The notes under the pieces: generated by a model
Told to the model about the DNA's origin: nothing
Databases searched by the model: none
What the model saw: the letters and a program-made list of their open reading frames with translations, nothing else
Assembly (NCBI GenBank): GCA_007751475.1
Contig: CP036434.1
Coordinates: 5,523,524-5,587,523 of the forward strand
Source: Saltatorellus ferox
GTDB lineage: Bacteria > Planctomycetota > UBA1135 > GCA-002686595
Direction of reading: 5' to 3'
DNA length: 64,000 nucleotides
Program-made: the position numbers and the translations under genes
Shown: positions 35,826-45,885 of the stretch, one piece after another
Position numbering within the stretch: position 1 is the first letter of the stretch
Layout: every line of letters starts with the position of its first letter

Positions 35826-37277
35826 TCAGCGATCGCCGGCGAGCGCCCTCAAGCTTTCATCGGACTGTGCCCTGAGCCCTCCGGCCGCTGCTCCTTCGGA
35901 GCCCTGATTCCAGGCTCCCACCAGGCGAAGGAACGGTGATTCGATCACCGCTCCCTGACCGACCTTGAGCCGGATCACCGCGAGCGCTCCCTCGAAGTCC
36001 GCGCCGAGGTTCTCTCCTCGCGCGCTTTCGAACGTCGCGGCATCGTCGGCGAAGGCGAATCGATCGCCGGAGAAAGGCCGCGAGTCCTCCAGCAACCGCT
36101 TCCGGAAACCCCGACGCGCCGCGCGCAGCTCGGGCGAAAGGGCGCGGCCCTCGGGCTGCAGAAGTTCGTCCGATTCGAAGAGGATCATCCCGTCGACGAG
36201 CGCCTGCTCCGCCAGCCAGGAAAGAGCCTCGACGCGGCGCCCGCGCGCCACGCCAGCCGCCTCGATCGCTGGCGCGTCGAGTGGCGCCGCCGAGGTGGGA
36301 AAGCGCGGAGCCAGCACGACGGAGAGGCCAGAAGCACGAGCGAGCCGCGCGAACGAGATCAGGACGCCGTCGCCCTCGCTCGTGATTGGATCCGAAGGTC
36401 CGCCGAACGGCTCGACCGGAACGGTCACGCCCAGGAGGATCCCTGCGAAGCCGAGGTCACCGAGCCGCGCGAGGTCGCCCGCGAGTTCGCGTCCGATCTC
36501 CGCCGGAAGGTCGAGCGACACGTACGCGCCCTCGGTCACGGAGCGTGGGTACGCGAGCCTGGGCTCGATCGGCGACTGATCGAAGCTCTTGTCCCACGCG
36601 GCCTCGAGTTTCGGCAGGAACTCCGACTCCGGGGTCGTGGCCAGGGGCCAGACCGCCCGAACGTTCTGACCCGTGGCGACCAGGAGGCTGCGCGCGAGCC
36701 GGGTTTCCGCTGGCGCCATGGGAAGGCGACCGCGGGCTTCCACGAACCCGAGCACTTCCCCGGGCTTCACCTCGGCGGTGCGGCTCTCGATCTCGGAGAG
36801 GCTGAATCCGGCGCAGCTTCCCATCAGGCCATGGATGAGACCGCGCTCGAACCAGGGCGAGGCTGGCTCGCCGAGCCTCGACCGTAGCTCGGCCTGAACC
36901 ATGGCGAAGAGCGCATCATCCGTGCTGACGGCCAGGCCCGGCTGGACGATCAGCTCACGCGAGGTCTCGTCGAACCATCCCGAGCGGTCTGCGCCCGCGC
37001 GGACGGCGCCTGCGCGCGCGCGAATCGGTCCTGCGTCGACGGCCTCACCCGCCAGGGAAGACACGACCTGGATCAGCCGGGCGGCGCGGGCCTCGAGGTC
37101 CGCCTGCGCGGGATTGGATCGCCGCAGGGGGCCACTCCCCGGCGCCAGCGCCCCGGGCGCCGAAGAAAACCCGCCCATCCCGGCGGTCCACGCGTCCGCG
37201 GTGCCCATCCAGGGTCCCGCCGTGCAGGCGAACGGGAAAAGGCAAAGGTGCACCAGCGCGTTCAGTCGACTCACCAT
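35826..37277 (-). CDS. Secreted protein of unknown function with possible TIM-barrel-like region
   Basis: From ATG 37277 the protein is 483 residues with a signal peptide (MVSRLNALVHLCLFPFACTA). Residues ~70-180 show the pattern of a peptidase-like or lipoprotein-like helical domain without a metal motif (FERGLIHGLMGSC lacks HExxH). Residues ~255-400 alternate strands and helices (LGDLGFAGILLGVTVPVEPF, LISFARLARASGLSVVLAPR, LSWLAEQALVDGMILFESDE) in the way of a glycoside-hydrolase-like barrel. No catalytic acid pair could be assigned. I do not recognise the family. It is divergent from the giant A2M-like gene (140-bp spacer), so a shared regulatory region is possible. Confidence 0.72.
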   Translation of the reverse strand: MVSRLNALVHLCLFPFACTAGPWMGTADAWTAGMGGFSSAPGALAPGSGPLRRSNPAQADLEARAARLIQVVSSLAGEAVDAGPIRARAGAVRAGADRSGWFDETSRELIVQPGLAVSTDDALFAMVQAELRSRLGEPASPWFERGLIHGLMGSCAGFSLSEIESRTAEVKPGEVLGFVEARGRLPMAPAETRLARSLLVATGQNVRAVWPLATTPESEFLPKLEAAWDKSFDQSPIEPRLAYPRSVTEGAYVSLDLPAEIGRELAGDLARLGDLGFAGILLGVTVPVEPFGGPSDPITSEGDGVLISFARLARASGLSVVLAPRFPTSAAPLDAPAIEAAGVARGRRVEALSWLAEQALVDGMILFESDELLQPEGRALSPELRAARRGFRKRLLEDSRPFSGDRFAFADDAATFESARGENLGADFEGALAVIRLKVGQGAVIESPFLRLVGAWNQGSEGAAAGGLRAQSDESLRALAGDR

Positions 37278-37417
37278 GGACAGCAGCCTACCCCATGGCC
37301 AGCGCCCCGGGCACGTCCATCCCCGCGCACCTGCTCCGTTCGACCCCGTGACCTGGCGGTGACACATTCTCCGCGTGTTTCGCTGAACGTGGACCCGAAT
37401 CCACCGTACCCCCGACC

Positions 37418-40400
37418 ATGATCTCGCTTCACCGTCTCCGCGCCGCCGCCTCCGCCGCCATCTTGGCTTCCGCCGTTTGCATGGTGTCGGCCCTCGCCGT
37501 TCCCGCCGCCTCCTCTCCCATGCCCCAGACCCCCGCCGCGCCCCACTCCCCGATCGACCCGGAGGCCGCTTCGGACCGCTCGCTCGTGTCCCCGTCCGAC
37601 GAGGTCATCGACGCTCTCCTCCTCGGCGACACGGAAGCCGCTCTCCGGGCACTCGACGCGCTCGGTCTCTCGGCCCCGCAGCACGCGGACGCCTGGACCG
37701 TCTACCGCGGGGAAGCCTGGAAGCAGAAGGGCGATCTCCAGGCCGCGAAGGGCGAACTCGATGGATTCGAAGCGCGCTTTCCGGAGAGCCCCTGGGTGGC
37801 GAAGGCTCGCTTCGAGCGCGCCGAGATCGCGCGCGCTCTGGGCCAGCAAGCCGATGCCGAGGTGATCCTGCGCGAGGAAGCGACGGCCCTTCGCAGCGCC
37901 GAGCGTCGGATCGAACTGGGCGGCGAACTCGTCCAGGCCGCCGAAGCGCTGGGCGTGCGCGCAGAGTCGGCTCCGACGGACGAGGCGCGCGGGCAGCTGA
38001 GGCAGAAGGCTCGGCTGCTCCTCGAGGAAGCCCACAGGCTGAAGACCTCGCCCGAGTTCCAGCGCAGGACGGCGCTCGCGATGGCGCGGCTCGTTCTCGC
38101 GCAGGGCGACTGGCAGGCAACGGTCGAGTGGACGACCGCCGTCGGCGAGCTGGAAGAGCCGAAGTCCCCCCTCGCCTTCGAGGCCGAGATCGTCGCCGCC
38201 CGCGCGAAGCTCGCTCTCGGCCGAGCCGCTGAGGCGCGCGACTCGCTGATGAACTCCGGGGCGTCGGGCGTGCTTCGCGGGTACGCGCTCGCGTTCCTGG
38301 GCGAGGCCTGGCACGTCGAGGGCCAGAGCCTTTTCGCCATCGATGCGTGGGAGCGGCTTCTGGTCGAGCAACCACAGCATCCAGCGGCGCTTCGCTACGC
38401 CATGCGCATGGCGGAGGTTTATGGCGAGATCGGGAGAACGGACGAGGCTCTCGCCGCCTGGAGACGCGTGCAGGACTTCGGGGGCAGTGACCCCGCGGAC
38501 GGCAGCCCGGCCGAGGAGACGGCCGACGAGCTGGTCTTCCTCGAGCCGCTCCTGCGCATGATCGAACGGCACACGAACGAACCACGGCTCGACGCGCCCG
38601 CCATCGGGCGGCGCGCCCTCTTCCGTCGAGCTTCGCTGCAAGCGAGCGTGGGACGCCATGCGGAGGCGATCGCGTCCTTCGAGAGCTACGTCGCCTCGCA
38701 CCCCGGCGCAGAGGACTGGAACGCCGCGCAGGAAGGTCTCGTCAGCGCTTCGTTCGGACGCGCTTCGTCGTGGCTGGACGTCAGCGCAGACGCGAACCCC
38801 GAGGACCTGGGGGCGGCGGAGAACGCGCTGCTGGCGTTCGCCGACGCGCATCCCCTCGATCACCGCGCGAGCGACGCGCTGTTCCAGTGGGCGACCCTGC
38901 GCGAGACGTACGCGAACCGCTTCATGGCACTCGAGCCGAGCGACGCCCGACGCCCCTTCTACGGCGCCACGGTCGAGCGACTCGAAGACCTCGCGAGGCG
39001 TACCGCGAACTCGGACCCGGAGCTGAGCGGGCGGTCGCTCTTCCACGCCGCGGAACTCGTCCAGAACCGGCTGGAGGATCCGCGCCGCGCCATCGCCCTC
39101 TACCAGCGCGTCGTCGGAAGCTCCCGCGGTAGCGCGCTCTTGCGGCTGCGAGAGATGCAGGAGACGCTCCTCGTCGTCGGGACCTCCGGCCTCGTGCGTC
39201 CCGGGGAGCCGCTCGTCGTCGACGTCGACGCGCGGAACATCGAAGAGGTGTCGGTCCAGGCGGTGCGCCTCGATCTCGGCCAGTACTTCCAGCGCCATGG
39301 AACCACCGAAGGCATCGAGCGACTCGACCTCGACCTGATCGCACCGGACGTCGAAGCGACGGTGCCCATCGAGGGCTACGCGGCGTACGCGAATCTCTCT
39401 CGTAAGATCAGGGTGCCGGTCGGCGGGGACGACCGGGAGCCTGGCGTCTACGCCGTCACGGTGGTCGCGGCCGGCAAGCGCGCGACGACCCTCGTCCTCC
39501 GAAGCGAGCTCGACCTGATCGTGAAGCGGTCGAAGGCCGAGGTCTTCGTGCTCGTCACCGAGACGGATCGAGACGGGAACTCGCGGGTGGCCCCCGGCGT
39601 CGAGGTGACCGTTTCCTACGAGAGCGACGGGAAGCGTGAGACCGCAATGATCACCACCGATGCCGACGGAGTCGCCTCGCTTCGGGCGCCCGAAGGGAAT
39701 CCGTTCGGTGCCGATACCAGGGTCTTTGCGGCCCGCGGCGGCCATGTCGCGGCGACGCGCCTCACGGGAGAACAACGGGGGACCGCCGTGGTGCTTCAGC
39801 CGCGGGCCGATCTGCAGCTGGACCGGACCGCGTACCGGCCCGGCGATGAGATCAGGTTCCGCGCGGTGCTTCGCGGTGTCCAGGACGGCGCCTGGCAGAT
39901 GCCGGCGCTGACGCCGAGTCAGGTGGCGGCGGGCCAGCGCTTCACGACCGAACTGATCGCGCCGACGGGCGTTGCGATCGCGCGGCTGCACTTCGAGGAG
40001 ACGAGCATTTATGGAACGCTGAGCGGCCGCTTCGAGCTGGACGCGGCGGCACCGAGTGGAACGTGGACGATCCGCACGACCTCACCGGTCGGAGCCAGCG
40101 CCGTCCGGCAGTTCACCGTCGGCGAGATCGAGGTGCCACGCGTTTCGCTGGCGCTGACCTCCGCGCAGACGGTCGTTCTACGCGGTGAAATGCTGGAGAT
40201 CGTGGCGACCGCCGAGACCGCCTGGGGCGCGCCGCTCTCGGGGGCCTCCGTCGTCTGGACCGATCCGAGGGGCATCGAAACGCGTTCGGAGACGGATTCG
40301 AACGGCCGAACCACGCTCCCCTACTCGACCGAGCAGGCGGTGTCGGGCGAGACCCTCGGCTTCCGGGCGCAGCTCCCCGAGGACGAGGGGATCAGCGCGT

Positions 40401-43400
40401 CGATCGCGATCCAGGTGGCCGTCTCGGCGCTCTCCGTCCGCGTCCACGTCGAGCAGGACGTCGTGCTGGCCGGGGAGACCTTCAACGCCACGCTGGGCGC
40501 CGTCGCTCCGGACGGCAAGACCGAGCCGACGGAGGTTCGCCTGGTGGGCACGCGTCGCTACCCGACCCGCCCAGGGCGATTCGCGGAGGAGCGCTTCCTC
40601 GACACCACGGTCACGACGGACGCAAAGGGCGAAGCGAACGTGGCGGTCTCGGCGGAGGCTGGCGGCCACGTGACGCTGGTCGCGACCGCCCGGGATCGCT
40701 TCGGGCGCGAGGTAAGCCACCAGTGCTCGCTGGAGGTCGCGGGCGCGGACGACGTCGAGCCGCTGCGCGTGCTGGCGACGGACACGTCCTTGCGCGCGGG
40801 AGACCGCGGCGTGGTCCGCGTGGTCGATCGCTCCGAAAGCGGCGGGCTCGCGCTGATGACGATCACGGGATCGAAGGTGCTGGAGTACCGAGTCCTCTCC
40901 CTCGCATCGGGTGTCAACGAGCTGGCCTTCGCGGCGGACGCGACGCACGTCCCCGACGTCCAGGTTTCCATCGCGGCGATCCGCGGGAGAGCGTTCCACG
41001 AACGGAGCGCGACCTTCCGCGTGACGCGGCCACTGGAGATCACCGTGGAAGCTCCGCGTTCCGTGGCGCCCGAGGGCGCGGCCGAGATCGTCGTGCGCGC
41101 CACCGACGGGCTCGGGAATCCGGTGCAGGCCGAGCTGAGCGTCGCTCTCGTCGATCGGGCCCTTCTCGCGGCGTATCCGGATCGTTCGAGTTCATTGGAG
41201 GACGTGTTCGGAATCCGAGGGAGCCGGACGCCCGCGTTCGTGTCGGCGGCCAGCTCCACGTTTCGCTATTCGGCGATCACGAAGGAGATCGACGCGGCCA
41301 TCCTCGAAGAAGGCAGGCGCGCGGAGGCGGCGGCGGCGCTGGATGACATGCGCCTCAACGTTGGCCAGGCGCTCGAGGAAGCCGAGGACGCGCCAATGGC
41401 CGCCTTCGATGTCGAGGGCCTGGAGTTTGCGCCGTCCCCCGCACCCTCCATGCGGAAGCGCATGAGCAGTGCGGCACAGGGCGCGGGCGGCGGGGCGGGA
41501 GGTCGCCATGGTGGCAGATTCGGTGCTGCCATGGCTGGCGGCGCGGTCGCGCCCGAGGTGGGACTGGAGAACCCGACGGCGTACTGGAATGCGACGATCC
41601 TGACGGACGTCCACGGAGTCGCTCGGATCACCATCCCGATGCCGCGACTCGAGGCCTCCTGGCGACTGCGAGTCGCCGGGGTGACGGTGGACCATCGCTT
41701 CGGCACCCACGAGTCGGCGATCGTGACGCGGTCCCCCATGGTCGCGGTGCTGGATGCGCCTCCCTACCTGAGGGAAGGCGATGAGCCGCAGCTCCGTGGG
41801 GTGCTCACCCTGGAGACGCCGCTCGAAGCGGACGCCACCGTCGATTTCGAACTCATCGTGACAGGCCCGGTCGGCGCACCGGACAGCAGCGGGGCCATCG
41901 AGGCTCCGCGCGCGTCCGTTCAGCGCGGCAAGTCGGTGCTGCGTGCGGGGGAATCGAGGCTGGCCTACACCTTCGAGAAACTGGCGCCTGTGTCGGCGGG
42001 CGGAGGACTGAAGCTCGAGTTCAGCGCGGCGATCGCGGGCGGGCCCGAAGGCGCTGCGCGTGATATCCGGGGCTGCGCGGTGAGGCCCGCGGGCTACCTG
42101 CTGCGCGATACGGCGGCAGGCCGGCTGACTTCGGAAACAGCGGTGGACCTGGAGCTGAACGGAGCCGCACCCGTTGAGCTGACGCTCGTGGCGGGCGCGA
42201 CGGAGGCCCAGTGGCTCGTCGATACGGCGCTCGGTCGAGGGATGGGTTGGCGCGCTGTTCCTGGGGACGCGAGCCCGATGAACCGGATCCGCGGTCAGGG
42301 CGCGCTCGCCATCGCGAGCCAGCTTTACGGAGCGGCGCTGCTGCTGGAAGCCGCCGGTCGAACCGGGGGGCTCGCTCCGGCCACGATCGCGGCGCTCGGC
42401 GCGCGCTGCGACGGCCTCGTCGGTGCGCTCGTGTCGCGCGTTGGCGCCGACGGCGGATGGAGCCGAGACGCGGGCTGCTGGCGCGGCCGAGCCGAAGAGA
42501 CGAGCGACAGCCAGACGACGGCGCGCGCGATCCTGGCGCTGGCTGCAGCGCGGAGGGCTGGACGGGTGATCCCGAAAACGATCTGGGGCGGAGGCCTCGC
42601 CATCGCGGAAACCAAGCTGTCGGCAGCTTCGAACGACGAGGAGCGGGCGCTTCTCTGCTGGGCGCTGGAGTCCGGTGGTAAAGGCAACGACCTCGTGCTC
42701 AATCGCTTGCACCGCGAGCGCGCGCGGCTCGACGGGAACACGGGTGCCGTTCTGACGCTGGCGCTCGTCGCGGCGAACAAGAAGGCGATGGCCGCGGAGG
42801 TGGCGGCGAGCCTTGCCGCCCCTGGGTCCGGAGGCGGATCGAGGATGGCGGCGGCGTCGCGGCTCGATCGAACGGCCCTCTTCGTCCTGGCCCGCGCTTC
42901 TGCAGGCGCGCTGACGGAAGCGGATGCCGAGCTCCTGCGCGCCCAGCTTCCCTGGATCGATCCTGTGGGTCTGGGCACTGCTGTGGCGGCCGAGGTGAGT
43001 GCGGGGGCGCTGGCCAGCGCCAGCGACCGCCCCGTCACGTTCGAGGTCGCGGTGGCCGGTGGGAAGCCCCAGGTCATTCAGATCCGTCCCGCGGACGGCG
43101 ACGGTGGCACGAGGGAGGTTTCGCTGCTGCTTCCCGAGGGCGCGAAGGGCGCCGTGCAGGTCCAGCTGAAGCTCATCAGCGGGCCCGCGCTCGACTACGC
43201 GCTCGTGCTGGAGGGTCACGCCGACGCTCCGCCGGAGCCTGCCGAAGGGTTCCCCTATCGGATGGGAGCCGTCGATCTGCGCGGGCCGCTGCCGCGCTGG
43301 AAGGGCCGGGCGCTCGCCGAGGGTTTCGGCGCGGTGGAAGCTCCGGCGACGGCGCGCTGGGAAGATGAGATCGAAGGCCTCGGATTCGGCGAGTCCGGGC

Positions 43401-45544
43401 GAGTCCTCGTGAGGTTCCAGGTGCCAGCCGGCTTGGGTGAGGAGCAGCGTCACGACCTCTTCCTGGAGGTGCCGCTTCCCGCTGGCGTGGTGGCCAGCGT
43501 GGCGCCGTCTGCGGGTCGCGACTTCTTCTCGCCGGAGATCCGAGACGGCGTGCTGATCGCCGGCATCGGCTCGACGACGAGCACGGCGCAGATCGTCATC
43601 GAGATCACCGGCACACGGCCTGGCGTTTGGACACTAGGGGCGCCGGTGCTCCGGAGCGCCGAAGATCCTGCGTTCGTCGTGTACGGAGAGGAAGCGACGC
43701 TGACGGTGTACGCGCCGGGTGAAGCGCCGGGTGGCGCCTCTGGGCGAACGTACCGCCCGACGCCGGACGAGCGTCTCTCGCGGGGTCGCCTGGCCTTCGA
43801 AGACGGTGATATGACGGAGGCGCTCGATGCGCTGATGCCGCTGTACTCCGAGTGGAAGCCTCAGCTGCGGCCGGCGGCGCTCTCCGAGGTCGCGCGGCTG
43901 CTGCTCTTCGCGTCGCTCAAGGCCGAGGCCGCGGGTGGCAGCAGCAACGAGCGGAGTCTCGTGGACTGGTTCGAGATCCTGAAGGAGCGCGACCCGAACC
44001 TCTTCGTGTCGTTCGACGATACGCTGCGGATCGCGGCGGCCTACCGGAGCATCGGGGAGCCCCTGCGCTCCAACTTGCTCTACAAGGCGGTGATCGATGA
44101 GACGCTCGGTGAGGACCTGCGCGTGGCCAGCGCCCTGGACGGTGCGGGTGAGTGGATGCGAGCGAGCGAACTCGCGGCCCGCATCTGGCGACGTTACCCG
44201 GACTCGCCAGCCGCCGACGATGCGGACCTCGCGCTCGCGAACCGGCTGATCGAGCGCGGGCTCGACGCGAACGGCGAGCCTGCGATGACAGCGGCTCAGC
44301 GGAGCGCGCTCGTGCTCCAGGGCATCTCGCGGATGCGGCGCAAGGTGGCGATCGGCGATCGGCGGGGCACCGTGGCGGCGGACGCGGGGCTCGCGCTGGT
44401 GGCGACGTACGCCCAGGCGGAACAGTGGGATCGCGCGGCCGATCGGGCAGAGCTCTTCGGGCGTGCGTTCGAGGATCCCCTCTATCGGGATTCGTTCCGC
44501 TATTCCGAGGCGGTCGCGCGCTGGTCGAACGTCGGAGCGGGCGACGCGCAGGGCGAAGAGCGCCGCGCGGTCGAGATCCTGGAGAGCATCGCCAGCGAGC
44601 CCTTCCAGTCGAAGGACGGTTCGACGCGCTGGTCGCCGAACCGTGATCTCGCGCTCTATATCCTGGCGCAGATCTTCCACGCGCGGAGGGAGCCTGGGAA
44701 GGCCGAGGCGTACTACGAACGCGTGGATCAGGCGTTCGCGGACGCGCGTGCGGCGCTTCAGGAGCTTCGCGCCGAGCGATTGAAGCTGGAGGAAGACGTG
44801 GTGCGAGTCCGCCCCGGGGAGGCGGCGAAGATCCGCTTCGACCACAAGGGAATCGAGCGGGTGAACGTGCTCGTCTACCCGGTGGATCTCTTGACGCTGG
44901 CGCTGCGCGAGCGGGACCTCAGCAAGGTCACCACGGTGGATCTCGCGGGAGTCACGCCGACGCTGGAGTCGTCGATCGAGGTGAAGCGCTCGGTCCTTCG
45001 GCCGGCGGAGGCCGAGATCGAGGTTCAGCTGGAGCGTCCGGGTGCGTACCTGGCCATGCTGCGCGGCGGGGAGATCCACCGATCGGCGTTGCTGCTGGCG
45101 ACGGACCTGGAGCTGGACGTGGTCTTACCCGGCGACGGTTCGGTGCGTGTGCAGACGATGCTGTCCTCGACGGGTGGTTTCGCGGAGGGGGCAGCGATTC
45201 GAATCCTGGGCGAGACGTCGGGCCAGGTCGAGTCCCTGAAGACGGACCGCCGAGGCGTGGCGACGGCAGACGGCCTGCGGGGCCGAGTCACGGTGATCGC
45301 CAGAGCCACGCGACCCGCGCGAGAAGGAGCGCCCCCGGAGCACCACTTCGCGTTCGAGGGCAGCACCCACCCCGCGGGCCCAGAAACCCCCTCCCCGAAG
45401 CCACTCCCAGCCCAAGCGAGCAACACCAACTACCTGAGCAACGTCCTGGAGCAAAACGACCTCAACCGAGTCCAGCGCCAGCAGCGAGTCGACGAGGACG
45501 TCCAAAGAACCCGAATGGGCGTCCAAGTCCAGCAAGCCAAATAG
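37418..45544 (+). CDS. Giant alpha-2-macroglobulin-like protein with TPR-like regions
   Basis: A 2708-residue protein with a signal peptide (about 1-32). Residues ~60-590 are TPR-like helical repeats (WTVYRGEAWKQKGDLQAAKG). Several MG-type beta domains follow, including the MG2-like LQLDRTAYRPGDEIRFRAVL. The A2M core is clear near 1388: AYWNATILTDVHGVARITIP, then EASWRLRVAGV. Residues ~1595-1870 form the alpha/alpha toroid that normally carries the thioester. The expected CxEQ is absent; the equivalent stretch reads PGDASPMNRIRGQG. A second TPR-like block lies at ~2110-2450, followed by another beta region. A2M proteins trap proteases; without a thioester this one may act non-covalently or structurally. 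It is about 1.6 times the length of ordinary bacterial A2Ms. Confidence 0.92.
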   Translation: MISLHRLRAAASAAILASAVCMVSALAVPAASSPMPQTPAAPHSPIDPEAASDRSLVSPSDEVIDALLLGDTEAALRALDALGLSAPQHADAWTVYRGEAWKQKGDLQAAKGELDGFEARFPESPWVAKARFERAEIARALGQQADAEVILREEATALRSAERRIELGGELVQAAEALGVRAESAPTDEARGQLRQKARLLLEEAHRLKTSPEFQRRTALAMARLVLAQGDWQATVEWTTAVGELEEPKSPLAFEAEIVAARAKLALGRAAEARDSLMNSGASGVLRGYALAFLGEAWHVEGQSLFAIDAWERLLVEQPQHPAALRYAMRMAEVYGEIGRTDEALAAWRRVQDFGGSDPADGSPAEETADELVFLEPLLRMIERHTNEPRLDAPAIGRRALFRRASLQASVGRHAEAIASFESYVASHPGAEDWNAAQEGLVSASFGRASSWLDVSADANPEDLGAAENALLAFADAHPLDHRASDALFQWATLRETYANRFMALEPSDARRPFYGATVERLEDLARRTANSDPELSGRSLFHAAELVQNRLEDPRRAIALYQRVVGSSRGSALLRLREMQETLLVVGTSGLVRPGEPLVVDVDARNIEEVSVQAVRLDLGQYFQRHGTTEGIERLDLDLIAPDVEATVPIEGYAAYANLSRKIRVPVGGDDREPGVYAVTVVAAGKRATTLVLRSELDLIVKRSKAEVFVLVTETDRDGNSRVAPGVEVTVSYESDGKRETAMITTDADGVASLRAPEGNPFGADTRVFAARGGHVAATRLTGEQRGTAVVLQPRADLQLDRTAYRPGDEIRFRAVLRGVQDGAWQMPALTPSQVAAGQRFTTELIAPTGVAIARLHFEETSIYGTLSGRFELDAAAPSGTWTIRTTSPVGASAVRQFTVGEIEVPRVSLALTSAQTVVLRGEMLEIVATAETAWGAPLSGASVVWTDPRGIETRSETDSNGRTTLPYSTEQAVSGETLGFRAQLPEDEGISASIAIQVAVSALSVRVHVEQDVVLAGETFNATLGAVAPDGKTEPTEVRLVGTRRYPTRPGRFAEERFLDTTVTTDAKGEANVAVSAEAGGHVTLVATARDRFGREVSHQCSLEVAGADDVEPLRVLATDTSLRAGDRGVVRVVDRSESGGLALMTITGSKVLEYRVLSLASGVNELAFAADATHVPDVQVSIAAIRGRAFHERSATFRVTRPLEITVEAPRSVAPEGAAEIVVRATDGLGNPVQAELSVALVDRALLAAYPDRSSSLEDVFGIRGSRTPAFVSAASSTFRYSAITKEIDAAILEEGRRAEAAAALDDMRLNVGQALEEAEDAPMAAFDVEGLEFAPSPAPSMRKRMSSAAQGAGGGAGGRHGGRFGAAMAGGAVAPEVGLENPTAYWNATILTDVHGVARITIPMPRLEASWRLRVAGVTVDHRFGTHESAIVTRSPMVAVLDAPPYLREGDEPQLRGVLTLETPLEADATVDFELIVTGPVGAPDSSGAIEAPRASVQRGKSVLRAGESRLAYTFEKLAPVSAGGGLKLEFSAAIAGGPEGAARDIRGCAVRPAGYLLRDTAAGRLTSETAVDLELNGAAPVELTLVAGATEAQWLVDTALGRGMGWRAVPGDASPMNRIRGQGALAIASQLYGAALLLEAAGRTGGLAPATIAALGARCDGLVGALVSRVGADGGWSRDAGCWRGRAEETSDSQTTARAILALAAARRAGRVIPKTIWGGGLAIAETKLSAASNDEERALLCWALESGGKGNDLVLNRLHRERARLDGNTGAVLTLALVAANKKAMAAEVAASLAAPGSGGGSRMAAASRLDRTALFVLARASAGALTEADAELLRAQLPWIDPVGLGTAVAAEVSAGALASASDRPVTFEVAVAGGKPQVIQIRPADGDGGTREVSLLLPEGAKGAVQVQLKLISGPALDYALVLEGHADAPPEPAEGFPYRMGAVDLRGPLPRWKGRALAEGFGAVEAPATARWEDEIEGLGFGESGRVLVRFQVPAGLGEEQRHDLFLEVPLPAGVVASVAPSAGRDFFSPEIRDGVLIAGIGSTTSTAQIVIEITGTRPGVWTLGAPVLRSAEDPAFVVYGEEATLTVYAPGEAPGGASGRTYRPTPDERLSRGRLAFEDGDMTEALDALMPLYSEWKPQLRPAALSEVARLLLFASLKAEAAGGSSNERSLVDWFEILKERDPNLFVSFDDTLRIAAAYRSIGEPLRSNLLYKAVIDETLGEDLRVASALDGAGEWMRASELAARIWRRYPDSPAADDADLALANRLIERGLDANGEPAMTAAQRSALVLQGISRMRRKVAIGDRRGTVAADAGLALVATYAQAEQWDRAADRAELFGRAFEDPLYRDSFRYSEAVARWSNVGAGDAQGEERRAVEILESIASEPFQSKDGSTRWSPNRDLALYILAQIFHARREPGKAEAYYERVDQAFADARAALQELRAERLKLEEDVVRVRPGEAAKIRFDHKGIERVNVLVYPVDLLTLALRERDLSKVTTVDLAGVTPTLESSIEVKRSVLRPAEAEIEVQLERPGAYLAMLRGGEIHRSALLLATDLELDVVLPGDGSVRVQTMLSSTGGFAEGAAIRILGETSGQVESLKTDRRGVATADGLRGRVTVIARATRPAREGAPPEHHFAFEGSTHPAGPETPSPKPLPAQASNTNYLSNVLEQNDLNRVQRQQRVDEDVQRTRMGVQVQQAK

Positions 45545-45563
45545 CCCCAACCCGACAAGCCCA

Positions 45564-45853
45564 CACCTGGTCCGTCCGTTCCGGAACGTCCGCACCTGGT
45601 CCGTCCGTTCCGGAACGTCTGTACCTGGTCCGTCCGTTCCGGAACGTCTGTACCTGGTCCGTCCGTTCCGGAACGTCCGCACCTGGTCCGTCCGTTCCGG
45701 AACGTCTGTACCTGGTCCGTCCGTTCCGGAACGTCTGTACCTGGTCCGTCTGTTCCGGAACGTTTGTACCTGGTCCGTCCGTTCCGGAACGTTTGTACCT
45801 GGTCCGTCTGTTCCGGAACGTTTGTACCTGGTCCGTCCGTTCCGGAACGGTGG
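45564..45853. repeat. Ten tandem 29-bp repeats, each with a GTTCCGGAAC palindrome
   Basis: Ten head-to-tail units of exactly 29 bp, starting at 45564, 45593, 45622, 45651, 45680, 45709, 45738, 45767, 45796 and 45825. Each contains ACCTGGTCCGT and the self-complementary core GTTCCGGAAC. Variation is limited to C/T changes at a few positions (C or T at position 1, CCG/CTG/TTG at the unit end, CC or CT before the palindrome). The last unit ends GGTGG. There are no spacers. The array fills the gap between two convergent genes (A2M ends 45544, sulfatase-like ends 45886). 29 is not a multiple of 3, so it does not encode a protein repeat. Confidence 0.95.
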
Positions 45854-45885
45854 GGGTTGGTGTGGACGTGTTGGGTGGGGAGGGG

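Noticed and set aside
37271..39991. 906-codon minus-strand open frame opposite the A2M-like gene
   Set aside because: His/Arg-rich composition without hydrophobic pattern, fully antisense to a well-supported gene; an effect of high GC at third positions.
41192..43453. 753-codon minus-strand open frame opposite the A2M toroid region
   Set aside because: Same reasoning: antisense shadow with no domain-like sequence.
45564..45853. CRISPR array
   Set aside because: The 29-bp units are directly adjacent with no spacers, each contains an internal full palindrome, and no cas gene is nearby.
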